Assembly (NCBI GenBank): GCA_963556695.1 | Contig: CAUWAG010000010.1 | Location: 3,348,001-3,412,000, forward strand | DNA: 64,000 nt | Reading direction: 5' to 3' | Origin: Anthostomella pinea | Lineage: Eukaryota > Ascomycota > Sordariomycetes > Xylariales > Xylariaceae | Part shown: one piece after another, positions 23,311-34,191 of the stretch | Layout of the letters: each line of letters starts with the position of its first letter | Position numbering within the stretch: the stretch's first letter is position 1 | Notes under the pieces: generated by a model | What the model was told of the DNA's origin: nothing | Seen by the model: only the letters and a program-made list of their open reading frames with translations | The model's database searches: none | Made by a program: the position numbers and the translations under genes

Positions 23311-24365
23311 TCAGTAGCCGTGTAAGTTGACGTGTTCTGAAGTGGATGCCCGGATCTTCCTGTTCTCCTGGACCAGCCACACCCGCAAAACCCAGGCACA
23401 CATGATCGCGAGGAGCGCGAAGCCTGCAGAGGCGCCAAGGCCATTTCCATAGCGCGGCTCGTCGTAGTCGGGCCAGAGGTACGCGCCGTAGATATAGCCC
23501 ATCTGGCCACCCACTTTGGTCATTCCGAGAACCACCTGTCCAAATCGCATATCAGTATCCGGCTGACAAGTGTCGTGAGGATGGCGTTGGATTCAATTCA
23601 GCTTACAGCTTTCTTTTCCGTGGTCTGGCTCAAGGTCGAGGAGGTCCAGCAGAAAATAACAGAGTTTACCGAGTAGGCTCCCCCAGGGAAGATGAAGCAG
23701 GCGATGTAGCGGGCCGCGGTGCTCATCGTGCTGGCAGCTAGGACGAACCCGACAATCGCCACTGTCAGCCCAACAGTGACGTGCCAGGTAACCAGGTTCG
23801 CTCATGGAGTCGGCCGGAGCTCCATCCGCAGAGTATGCCGGCTGCGCCTGCGAATATGAAAGGAAGGCCGGTCATCCCGAGGGTAATCGTGGTGCTGAAG
23901 CCAAGTGATTTCACGACACTGTCCACAACGCGGTTAGCGCTAGGCCCGACAATCTTCAAAGAATGAAATCTTTCGGAGTTCTCATTGCTCAAGGGAGAGA
24001 CTTTGGCGGGAATGAGGACTCGACAACATCATAGGGTCCAGAGTTGTTGCCCATGAGGTCTATACTTCAGAACCGTTATCGTGGAAATCATCGTGGAATG
24101 GGGCTAACGGACGCGCACGTAGGGAAGAACAAGTTGAAACTGCAAGCGCTCATGTATAAGTTGTGCATCAAGCAAAACAGCCAAGTCTGTTTGTCCTTGC
24201 AAGCCTGCTTGAGGCCTTCCTAGGAGCTGGCCTTGTCAAGGGCATCACCAATCTCGTCTCTTTCCATGCGGGCTATCGCTAACCGCGCTCCTCGCCTTTC
24301 AACCATCAGGTCGTCTCGGGCGTACTTGGCAAAAGCCAGAAGCCGACAAGGGCTACCAGAGCTGT
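23311..24365 (-). pseudogene. 5'-truncated MFS transporter (allantoate/pantothenate permease-like)
   Basis: Remnant of a Dal5/Tna1-type anion:cation symporter. Recognisable pieces in order on the minus strand: AITALVALVGFWLLPSTPET (sixth membrane helix and the PETP-like loop), RMERDEIGDALDKASS, TWLFCLMHNLYMSACSFNLF, VVKSLGFSTTITLGMTGLPF, GFVLAASTMSTAARYIACFI, and the spliced C-terminus VVLGMTKVGGQMGYIYGAYL to EHVNLHGY. The first six helices are missing. Lesions: a TGA at 24306-24308 where the family has Trp; a frameshift shortly after; a TAG at 24220-24222, probably a former Trp; and an 8 bp duplication near 23784-23797 that shifts frame between HER and WHVTVG. Two Trp-to-stop changes are G:C to A:T transitions. 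It cannot make a transporter. Confidence 0.82.
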
Positions 24366-24609
24366 GATGGCCTATCGCCGTGGCTAAATCGCATGGCATA
24401 CCACAATGAGATCCTCTTGACTAGCCGAAGGCCTGACTCCAACGTCCTTGAAAGTCACAAACCCTTTGACAGTGACTATGAATGGGAGACAAAGCGTGTA
24501 GCAGTGGCTTTAAAGGTGCTTGTTCAGCAACTGGCATGGCTTTCCTGCACAATGCAACTGTTACGGAACAGATCCCTTGTGTCGTGTTGTGCGCAATCCA
24601 TGAGCACTC

Positions 24610-24617
24610 TATATAAG
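24610..24617 (+). promoter_or_regulatory. TATA box of the F-box-like gene
   Basis: TATATAAG about 130 bp upstream of the ATG at 24746, with an A/C-rich leader between them. It suggests that this now broken gene once had a normal promoter. Confidence 0.5.
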
Positions 24618-24745
24618 TACAGGAGGTACCAAGCACTATCACGGTGTCTGATCCCACTTGCACTCAACCAAGCATTCAGTCTACCATTGACCACAACCGC
24701 ATACACGCAGAAACCCACACACTTCACACATCAACAGATCCAGCC

Positions 24746-25493
24746 ATGGCATCATCAACGAACGGTAAGTCGTATCTGACCGAGGTCACCAACAAGACTC
24801 TTTGACCAGATCATCGAGAACCTCGAAGAACCGGAGGACCGATTCAATCTGGTCTGCACCTGTGAAGGCCTCTTCAAGAAAAGTGTCATTCAAGACGCCC
24901 ACTTGAAGCTCCGTAAGGCTCTTGTGGCAGCAGAGGAGGCCGATATCGACAAGCGCGAATACCATGATTCGATCTTGTTGTGGGTGGTCAGGAACCATAA
25001 AGATGTGAGGATCCTTCGCCGTATGGTGAGGGTCTACCTTGAAGAATGCCCAGGCCTGATTCTCGGCAATGGCGCTGGCGGACGAGCCGAACGACAGTTT
25101 AATACTCTTCTCTATGCCACTATTGACGACCACAACTTCGAAGCGGTGAAAACCCTGTGGTCCATGGGCTTGCCGTGGAACATCCAAAACGCCTGTTTTC
25201 AGAACGAGTTGAGCTTCGCGATCAGGGTCGGGGCCGGGGAGATTGGCATATGGCTTATTGACAACGGATACCCTGTGACAAACTTACACCTAGATTATGC
25301 TCGTGGGTGGCTAAAGAGTACCGCCCCATTGAGACTGGCAATTGAGGACAAGCTGGCAAGCCAGGCCAATGACACCACCGGTTAGTACCATAGAGTAGCG
25401 TAGCTTGCCGACTGACAAAATACCACAGCTGAGAAGGTGCTGAGAATCTCTTCAATACTCATGGTGGCAATTGAATGTCCAACGACGTCGTGA
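24746..25493 (+). pseudogene. F-box-like protein with ankyrin-like tail, frameshifted
   Basis: The ATG opens MASSTNGKSYLTEVTNKTL and then meets a TGA. One frame over, the sequence goes on without gap as LFDQIIENLEEPEDRFNLVC, then TCEGLFKKSVIQ, an F-box-like helix pattern. The remaining 160 residues (LLWVVRNHKDVRILRRMVR; LLYATIDDHNFEAVKTLWSM; LSFAIRVGAGEIGIWLIDNG) look like degenerate ankyrin repeats. An intron at 25381-25428 (GTTAGT, CTGAC, ACAG) keeps frame and leads to AEKVLRISSIL and a stop at 25491. No allowed intron repairs the early shift: the only candidate would be 32 or 45 nt and enters the wrong frame. So I call a one- or two-base indel near 24800. The function would have been substrate recognition for SCF ubiquitin ligases, if the F-box reading is right. 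Confidence 0.6.
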
Positions 25494-25677
25494 AAATATA
25501 TTTGAAGAAGATCTCAAGTTGGGTATGTACAATCAAGGCACCCATTGCTGTAGCTAACCAGAATATGCCCTCCACGCCAAACCCAGGCCTAAAAGTGTCC
25601 GTAACTCCTATCCCTTTTGCAGTCGGCTTCGCATGCGCGAAACTCCTATCGTCCACCAGTTCCCGGCCCATAGTTAT

Positions 25678-26055
25678 TCACTGGATTCGGTCGAAAAGCA
25701 CGTTCTCCCTAGCCACCACGGTAACCTGGCTATACACGAACTTACCCCCCTCGACTCTGCTAAAGTAACCGGATTCGCGTAAGAAACCGAAAGACTTAAC
25801 GACAGCATCCAACGTATCGTCGTCTTTATTCTTAAAATCTACCAGAAATATATACCTTAGTCTAGCTTTACTTTAAACACAGCCCCGTCATTGTAATCAT
25901 TAATCCACCTCAAGGGTTCGAAATAATGTTTACCTAAAATCCGACTGACCGTAAGTTTATCATGTCTACTAAACACGTCCTCGTCGAAGAAAGTAAACAT
26001 CTATGTCGATACCAATCTCGTGTAATCATTGTAGTTGTAATGGTGACGGACTATG
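25678..26055 (-). pseudogene. relic of an AIM6-like (PI-PLC-like fold) gene
   Basis: An AT-enriched stretch whose minus strand still reads as pieces of the fungal AIM6 family: HHYNYNDYTR where the family has HSHNDYxR; then FFDEDVFSRHDKLTVSRI; YFEPLRWINDYNDGAVFK; YIFLVDFKNKDDDTLDAV; SFGFLRESGYFSRVEGGKFV; and SQVTVVARENVLFDRIQ. A TAG, a frameshift after VFK and a TGA at 25678-25680 break it. The likeness to xLYVxPLxxxL, LLVDFK, LxxLRxxGYLxxVxGGK and VTVVxxGNxPFD is from memory. Both ends of the family are missing. Confidence 0.45.
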
Positions 26056-27298
26056 AGTTATCATTCTAGCAATCACACTAAAGAGAGGTCAATCATTCAG
26101 AACCCAAAGAGGTTCTAGGTAATAGAACCAGCACCCAAAAGAGGGCGGACGATGCGGCGATGCCTTTCCCTCCACCAACCACCCTCTTTCCTACTCCCCC
26201 TCCTGCTCGCTTCGGACATGTCGGTAGATGCGTGCGTCCAGATTCAACAATACCAACCAGGCTCGAGCCGGTATAGAAGAAATGACGCATTGCGGGATGT
26301 TCCTATCGGGGCTCCCACTTTGTTATCGCGGGCAAGGTGGAGTATAGTCACTATATACCCTAGCCCAACGGGCACCCGGCCCCCTGGCGGACAAGCTCCA
26401 TCCCCTGTCGTCTAGACCCCTTGGTTGCTGCCATCTCTCATGTACCTGCCTGGACAGACTAGCGTTTTCCCAGTCTCTTGGAACTGGAAAGCTTATCTAC
26501 TTCTTCTTACAAATTGTGTTTTCACATCTGATCGGTTGGTCATGTCGGCAGGCTTGACCGATAGTTGATCAACGTGCATCCGAGTCCTGGACTTATCTAT
26601 GCGGCCGGTACTAGGGCCCTTGCCTAGTCCCGGCCCCACGACTTTTAGGACCGAGCCGCAAGTGCTTACGCTATACGGCGACGTTGTCGCCAACTCTTGC
26701 TTCTTACCCAAGTCCCCAGCCCGATTCGAGAGAGTTTTCGTCCTGGCTCGATATCTATTGGACTTCAACTTTGAGAGGCTTTGCCTTATTGCCATTGTGA
26801 GGACGCTCAGAGTATGGGACCTTGAGTTTTCGAATCTTGGTTCCTGCTCGGGAGACTGAGCGGGGTATGAATTCTCTACCAGAGGGGACTACTGTATCGA
26901 CGGCGTCTGGACCAACCCATGCGGACCCGATACACCGATACACGGCTATCCTCTTGCTACGAAGTCTTTTCCGGAATCAGTTGTGAACCCCGGTCATAAG
27001 TATGCCGTTGGTCGCATGGGTGCCGCCCCCGAGCATACGCCATGGAGATAGCCACTATCTATGGGCATCAGAACCCGCTGAGATACCATGAGAAACAGGG
27101 CCGATCGATATCTCGAGCATGAGTAGTGTCTCCCGAGAAGGACCAGGTCAAAGTCGTGCGAGCCTCGTCAGTATGCTCAAAGACATAAAGCGAACCACCC
27201 CTTGGCGACTGACTCTGGACGTTCTGCATTCCCCTCAGAACGTACCCCGGGACTTCATACCTTCTTCGTGACTTCCCTTGTCGCAGAAGCTTGCCAAC
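26056..27298. other. intergenic, upstream of amine oxidase
   Basis: About 1.2 kb with no gene that I trust. Short open frames on both strands lack splice structure and family resemblance. It should contain the promoter of the amine oxidase. Confidence 0.45.
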
Positions 27299-29810
27299 AT
27301 GAGGATATCGACCTTGCCGAGTCCGGGTGCGGCGTCGTCGGCGCTGCTAGGCCTACTGGCTTCGGCCGAGCTGATCTATGCTCTACCCCAGCCCAAGGTC
27401 CCGGCCCGGATGCAGTGGGCGCATAACCGCGGGAAGAAAATTGCAAGGAACGCTCTGAGACAGTCCCTCGAGGGGCGGTCTTATAGCAATGTGAGCGTGG
27501 CTTGCAGCACTTCACAGGCAGCTTCCATTACCGCCCCGAGCGATAATGTCTGGGCCGGCCTGACTGACATTGAGGCTGTCTCGGTCGTCTCGTGGCTGTT
27601 TGGACAATCAAGTCTGAATCTGACGGCGACTGAGAACGCTACTGAGTGGGATAACACAATGCAAGTACACCAACCTAAAGTCACCACTCCCCTAGCCAGA
27701 TGGATTGCTAACATATCACTGCAGCTTGTTGGTTGAACTGCAGATTCCCAACAAGACAGATGTCGTGGCACACATCGATGGGGGAGGCCCGTCCCCTACA
27801 CGATATGCTCACGTCGTGCTTGACCATCGCTCAACCGAGGAACCTTACTATCAAGATCTGTTGGTCGGGCCTCTGCCCCTGAACGATGCTACTGCCGGCT
27901 ACCAACCTCTCGAGTATCCGTACACCCGAAAGACTGCGGGTAAGGTACGCAATCTTGATGCCGATGCCGACACTCTGAGCACGGAATGGCTGTACAAGGT
28001 TGGTGCCTCAGTTGCCGATATTACCTTGGATCTTTGGAATGGTACCGGAATGGGCCTTGACAATGATACACTGGACATCTGGGGTATAGATCCCCTGTGG
28101 CAAGACGATGGCCGCATCATTCGCTGGGATATGTTTTGGCAGCTCCCCTCAAACTTCTTCGACGCCGAGACCTTGATGCCGCTTGGTCTTTACTTCAAGA
28201 GTGACGTGACAGGCCGCGATCCCAGCCAGTGGAAGCTTGAGGGGTGGCTGTACGACAATGTCTTCTACGAGACTACTGAAGCATTCCGAACTGCCTACTG
28301 GAGCGGCGCTGTGCCCAAGCTGGCAGCGAATACCGAGGGGTCCTGGACTGAGACAGACCCCCAGGACGCGAACATGCCTTACGACTCCAACTACCCTCCC
28401 AAGACTATCGCCCCCTCTGGATCCCGGTTCGGCGTCGACTACGAGCGCAAGTATGTCGAGTGGATGGAATTCAGCTTCTACATCGGCTTCTCTCGCGATG
28501 TAGGAGTGACACTCTACGATATCAAGTACCAGGGCCAGCGGATCCTGTATGAGCTGGGTCTTCAGGAGGCCCTGGCGCACTACGCTGGTGGCGACCCGGT
28601 TCAGTCAGGAACATCGTACCTGGACACGTTTTACGGTTTTGGTCCGTACGCTTTCGAGTTGATTCCTGGCTACGACTGCCCTGAATATGCTACATACTTC
28701 AACTCGACTTTCTATGTCGACGAGACCACGCACACCCATCTGAACAGTATATGTCTATTCGAGTTCAGCGCCGACTATCCTATTCAGCGCCACAGCACCA
28801 GTGATTATGTCTCGGGTACCAAGAACACGTTCTTCAGTGTTCGCTCGGTCTCGACTGTTGGGAATTACGACTACATGTTCACATACAGCTTCTACTTAGA
28901 CGGTTCAATCACCGCCGAAGTCAGAGCTTCGGGCTACATCCAGTCCGCCTACTACACCACCGGCTCCGACTTCGGCTTCAAGATCCAGGAGGCCTTGAGC
29001 GGTTCGATGCACGACCATGTGCTCAACTTTAAGGCCGATTTCGACATCCTGGGCACAGCAAACTCGATCCAGCGGGTGAAGAACGTGCCTGTGAGTCGGG
29101 TCTTCCCCTGGTCCAACGGCAAGGCCAGAAACACCATGCAACTGGAGCGCAGCTTCGTCGCGAGCGAGGATGAGAGCCGCTTCAACTGGGCGCCCAACAT
29201 AGCCGAGCAGGTCCTCGTGGTCAACAAGGACGAGACCAACAAATGGGGCGAGTACCGCGCCTACCGCGTGCTGCCCATGTCGGGCGCTATGCACCTGACG
29301 GTCAAGAACTCCAGCAACCTCGTCAACGCGGCGCACTGGGCCGAATACGACATCCAGGTGACGCGGCAGCACGACCACGAGCCCCGCGCGGCGCACTCAT
29401 ACAACTCGCAGGACGTCCACGACCCGCCCATCAACTTCGACACCTTTTTCGACGGCGAGAGCCTCAACCAGGAGGACCTGGTGATGTGGCTCAACCTTGG
29501 CATGCACCACGTGCCGCACACGGGCGATCTGCCGAACACTGTCTTCACGACGGCGCACGCAGGGGTCCAATTCATGCCTTCCAACTACTTCGACATCGAC
29601 CAGAGCCGCCGCACGGTCAACGCCGTGCGCATCAACTACGCCGACGGGGCGGCCACGGCGGTCGATACGTTTGGCCAGAAGGACGCCACGTGCGCGGTCG
29701 ACTTCACGCCCGTCGAGTACGACCTCTGGGGCTACAAGGGCGATGTTGTCGTGCGGAAGTTCCCGTATGATCCCAATAACCCTTACTACGAGACGGATTC
29801 TATTGTTTAG
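27299..29810 (+). CDS. secreted copper-containing primary-amine oxidase
   Basis: Oxidises primary amines to aldehydes with release of ammonia and hydrogen peroxide, using copper and a topaquinone made from its own tyrosine. Two exons (27299-27660 and 27725-29810) give 815 residues. The first 30 residues form a signal peptide (SSALLGLLASAELIYALPQP), and NxT/NxS sites suggest a glycosylated secreted form. In the catalytic domain, the aspartate base lies in DTFYGFGPYAFELIPGYDCP. The topaquinone tyrosine is the first Tyr of VGNYDYMF. The copper histidines are HDH in SGSMHDHVLNF and the His-rich MHHVPHTGDLP. The intron begins with GC rather than GT (AAT then GCAAGT, acceptor GCAG), which keeps the frame. 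Nothing required is missing. It sits alone among pseudogenes and is probably nitrogen-scavenging. Confidence 0.92.
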
Positions 29811-31590
29811 CAGGTCAGGCAAGGTAGTACCTAGTTAGCTATAAGCTAGAATGGCAAAGTTGTTACTTCCATCCCTGTATCTCTGCCTACGTCCAAACCT
29901 ACGGCCAGCGCTTATACGCTTTCAATGAGTAAAGTGCTTCTACTCACGTCCTATACCCAAGTATATGACTGCAGGAACAAGAGATTGAGCATGGGAAAAC
30001 ACCCAGTACTCGTCCGGTAGGTACTCCTATGGTCTAAGTAGAAACACAAGTGTAGTAGAAAGTACCGCGGGTCTTGAAGACCCCAATCCGCCTAGACAGG
30101 CAAGAAGAGTAGTACCTTAGCCTTTGCGCCAACGTAACATGCAGACAACAATCGACGGAAGTCTCGACACGCCATGTCCGTCGACATCTGGCAGCGAAGT
30201 TTCGAGACAAAGAATCGGAGAATTCGCCAACCGCGAGGCCGAGTGTATGGATGCGTTGTTGCCGGTAGCATTGATGGATACTACCGAGCGATATGCCACT
30301 CGTCAAGCCTGGTTCTGGTTCTGGCAATCGTGCTTGACTTCAAGGAGGCTCCCACACACTTCCTTGAATCTGAGGCGATCTAGCTCTTTGTTTCTTTCTT
30401 CCTGTTCGACAGGATTCCCAGACGTGGCTTCGTCGCCTGGCGCCCCGTTTTTGGGCAGGCAGCATTGGAGCTGTCGTGTTGGGAGGGAAGTCAGGGGCTG
30501 TCTTTGTGTTCAGTCACCGATGGGCTTTTTTCTTTCTGGGAAGAGCGGCCGGGTCCTCGTTGGGGTGTCAATTGTGGCTCAGCTGGCACTCAGCTGCCAA
30601 GATTATGGGTTACATGGCTGAATTTCGAATGAGTGCTAACTTGGAAGCCTCCACTCACTCCCAACATCATCATCATCCATCATCACGATCCATGGATGGG
30701 TGTTGGGAGTGAAGATAGATCCGTCGCTGGAAGTGAATAATCACAATGACCGATCAGAAGTGATGAGATGGTGTTGAAACCTCCCCGAGGAGTCATCTCA
30801 GCGTATTCCGGGCCCCGATCTTCTCACAATCGCCACAGGTGGTGCCCTGTTCAACCACTTGGTATTGGCGACGCCGAGATCAGGTTCGTAACCTCAGCAG
30901 GCGAAAGAGCTACTCAGGTGCTCACGGAAGTGCTGAATAGTTGATTGATTGTTGTGCTGTCGGTTCACCATGGGCTCCAATCTACACAGTCATTGGCATC
31001 GACATGAGCGGCTGCCCGGCTGATGATGAGCGTTCGCCCGCGAGACCGGCATGTAGTGAGGCGGCGGTGAGCTCAGTTCGGACCGCGCAATTCCCAGCCC
31101 TTGTACCCTGGCAGTCTTGGCCACTCGCGTATCGGAACGACAAGTCAACAGAGGCCAGTCAGAAGTTGCAGAACAGCTTGATCGCCTGTTCCGCCCCCAT
31201 AAGCGCGCGGGTGCGAACAGTCCAGGGGCATGAACAGGGGATGATGCCCACATGCGCGCGTGGCGCGTCGCTGGACAGGCCGAGCGACCGACTGTGTTAC
31301 CTCATGTACTATTCTCTCTGTGCCAACAACCGTCAGCATTTGCCCTTTAGGCATACGATCTATCGTTAGTTCCATCAGTTGTCATGCGGGACCCCCGAGT
31401 CTGCAGATGCTGCGACGGCACGCTGCAGTAGTGCTTATCTCTCGGTTCGGGAGATGCTACCATGGCTTCCAGCCGGCCATCTGCCGGTCAGGACTCAGCC
31501 TCTGGATCCGCTATGCATGCTTTTCCTATAACATGAGCCGACAGTACGAAGCCTCGAGCTTCGCAATCTGCCGGTTCTCGACTGTGGTAC
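29811..31590. other. intergenic, no trusted gene
   Basis: About 1.8 kb between the amine oxidase and the DUF3433 pseudogene. Open frames of up to 165 codons occur on both strands but are Ser/Arg/Cys-rich, lack family likeness and overlap each other. It holds the 3' end of the oxidase and probably old promoter sequence of the DUF3433 gene. Confidence 0.45.
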
Positions 31591-31956
31591 ATGTGCTACC
31601 CTCCGTCTGTTGTTACCAAATATCTTAGAATGCCTCCAAAGGCCGGCGAATACTGCCTCGATGAGTTTCATAACAGTTCGAATACCAGCTTGACGACGTC
31701 AACCGCCCTGCTGAAGAGCTCACAGCCTCGAGACGACATAGGTATGATCCTCGATTGGTGCTCCAGCTACATGAATACCTGTCTGATGCAACGATATCTA
31801 GTTACCCATCATGGCTGGAAACCATGGACGATGAGAGCACCGGGCCTCATCTCCATGATAGCTGTTACGCTCTTGATAGCAGCTGCAATCGAAGTGCTGG
31901 CCCAGAAAGCTACCAAGGGAGGAGGCCTATCGCTTTCGGAATCCCTTGACGACATA

Positions 31957-32046
31957 CCATCCGACCCCCCGAACCGGCACACCCCCACTACCGGCACAGC
32001 CAAACCCCGCCACCACCACCAAAAGACCCCCCTACTCACTTACACG
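31957..32046 (+). repeat. left terminal inverted repeat of the pogo element
   Basis: 90 bp that pair with the reverse complement of 34103-34191. The outer 30 bp are nearly identical; the inner part ends TACTCACTTACACG in both. Differences are scattered substitutions and a few length changes in C runs. Confidence 0.9.
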
Positions 32047-33889
32047 CATTTGAGGCTGTATAGGGTCAAAAAAATCAGCAAAATTATCATTCTGTGGTGT
32101 TTTGGCTGCTCGATCGACGTATCTAGCCGGCGCCCGGATTGACCGCCCGGATCTAGTCATCTGGGCTTCTGCAACAGGGGCTTCTACAGCCTCCTCAGCG
32201 TCCGCAAGCTCCTCGTCCTCTTCACCCTCGTCTTCAACAACCTCCGACTCTGAAGAAAAAAAAGAAGACTCTACAGCAACCGGAACTAACAGATCACCAC
32301 CCTGGGCTAGTATTTCTACCATTATCATGAACTTTTTGTTTGGATTTGGTATCTTTTTTCTCTTCTTGGGCCGTAACCGCTCCAGTTCAGCCTCCAGGGC
32401 CCTGAACTTCTGGTCTTTTATGGCCAGCTCCGTCTCCTGGTTCTCAAAGGCATGGGAGATCTTCCGGAACTTCAGCCGAGTGGCTGGGGAACGATTCCTC
32501 CCGAAATCCCGGATTTGCCGGCTCGTGGTAGGGGTCTGTTGGTCCTCCAGCTCCGAGTCTTCCTGTTCTTCCGGCTTGGGGGTCTTCCGCTTGTCTTCTT
32601 AGATTTCTGGATGGTCTAGACATTTTTTGCGGCTAATTGGGTAGCATCCTGTCACTCAGAAGCCCGAGCGGATATTTTTTGGCGTAAATGCCATGTCCCT
32701 TGCCTTGCTATAACAGCGGATAAAGTTGATCTTGTCAACAGGGGAAGAATCAGTCAGAGAATTTACCTGGGTGAGGAATCTCTGGTAGTAGGACTTAAGG
32801 GCGTTATAAGGGCCGTTATCCAGTGGTTGCATTCCGTGGCTGGTGTGTGCTGGGAAAAAGCACAGCAAGATGTTAACAAAATAACACCACATCATAAATT
32901 CGTCCTTTTCTATAGTCAGTTGCTGTTTAAATCAGAATAAATCAAACAACCAGTAAACAAATAAATAAAAACTGGTGTACGTACGGAGGTATGGCTACCA
33001 TGGCCATCTAGGATCAAAAGGACTGGTTCCCACTGCTCCTGGCCACGAATTTCATCCACTTGTGGTATGAAAACGTGCTCAAGCCACTGGCAGGCGATAT
33101 CGTTACTGGTCCAGCCATTTTCCGACGTTATATAGTACCAGTTGGCTATCTTCTGGAATTCCTCGAGGAACCACTGCACTTGGAGATCTTTTCCCTTGAA
33201 AATCAAGCCTGGTTTGAGTACTCTACCGGTAGCTGAAATGGTCTCGATGAAAGATGTCCACGAGCGGCCCTGGGGGCTCTTTAGGAAAGCTTTCCTCGTC
33301 TCAGAACTTCCCAGAACTAGGGAATCAATGCCTATAAGGGTAGTTAATTGACTGTGAGGGTAAGGGGCTCGAAAGAGTTACCAAAACCCGACATGATGCC
33401 GCCCTTATCGATATTGTACGTATTTTCTGGCTTCACCCAGCCATAGTCCTCCAAGATGTTAAAGAACCAGTTCACAGACTTAGGGGTAAACCCCTTAAAC
33501 CGAGCAGATTCCATTCGCTTGCCGATTTTAGTCTGAATGGTAGGGTTGTGTCGTTTAAAGCTGTCCATATAGTGGTTCCCAAGTGGTGCGAAATCCCCCT
33601 TTCTTTTTAGGAGGTTACCACAATTTCCCTGACGGCTTGAGTGAGAGGGGGCAAGCCCCAAAGTCTCCTGGCGCAATATCCAGGCTGCTACCTTGCTTTC
33701 TTGCTCGGGAGAAATTCTCTGCTCGGTGGTGTGAGCTTCTGTTTTAGTCCCTCTCCCCCTTATGCGTGCTGACAGCGTGCTGGCCGGGACGCCGTAGTTT
33801 TGGCTGGATTTTCTCACGGACATGCCATTATCTGTGACGTCTAGGTAGGCATCCACCACATCATCCTCTGTATATGTGGGCGGAGGCAT
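32032..33889 (-). pseudogene. pogo-type DDE transposase with two in-frame stops
   Basis: Reads MPPPTYTEDDVVDAYLDVTD and a psq/CENP-B helix-turn-helix (MSVRKSSQNYGVPASTLSAR). Then comes the DDE domain: first acid in YNIDKGGIMSGFG, second in LLILDGHGSHTS, third in HTSHGMQPLDNGPYNALKSY. Two introns keep frame: one from 33381 down to 33332, and one after HTSV that rejoins at KDEFMMWCYF. After TPKNIRSGF a TGA (32656-32658) stands where the family continues, and a TAA follows at 32599-32601. The same frame stays open for another 190 codons. That tail has a coiled coil (FENQETELAIKDQKFRALEA), an acidic region and RSGRSIRAPARYVD. The TGA may be a former CGA. The three acidic residues are intact but the full-length protein is not made. 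Confidence 0.85.
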
Positions 33890-34102
33890 CGTGGCTGGCT
33901 TCAGGATGCTGTGGTGCATGAGGGACAGGGGCTCACAGAGAGAATTCTACAGCAAATTTGCATTTAAGGGCGGGGCACGGAGGCTGCTAAATGCCGATGC
34001 CGATGGCCAGCAATTAAATGATCTACATTAAGCTAAACACCAAGAAAAGGGCTATCTAACTATCTAAAGAACGTTTAGATACCCTCAAAAGGGGCTGTAA
34101 TC

Positions 34103-34191
34103 CGTGTAAGTGAGTAAGGGGACTTTTAGTGGTGGTTGTGGGGTTTGGCTGTGCCGGTCGGGGGGGTGTGCCGGTTCGGGGGGTCGGATGG
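34103..34191 (-). repeat. right terminal inverted repeat of the pogo element
   Basis: 89 bp partner of the left repeat, ending GGTCGGATGG just before the TA duplication. Confidence 0.9.

Larger units (their letters stand above)
31957..34191 (-). mobile_element. pogo/Tc1-mariner-type DNA transposon, 2235 bp
   Basis: Complete element flanked by a TA target duplication (31955-31956 and 34192-34193). It has terminal inverted repeats of about 90 bp that start CCATCCGACCCCCCGAACCG on both ends and diverge modestly inward. It carries one transposase gene on the minus strand. The TA duplication, long GC-rich ends and a CENP-B/pogo-like DDE protein place it in the pogo group. It lies inside the DUF3433 gene. 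The transposase has two in-frame stops, so this copy is probably immobile unless helped in trans. Confidence 0.93.

Noticed and set aside
25475..25768. 97-codon plus-strand frame after the F-box-like gene
   Set aside because: The opposite strand reads as an AIM6-like relic in part of the same interval, and this frame shows no family likeness.
28149..29822. long antisense frames across the amine oxidase
   Set aside because: They mirror the strongly biased codon use of the real gene and have no independent evidence.
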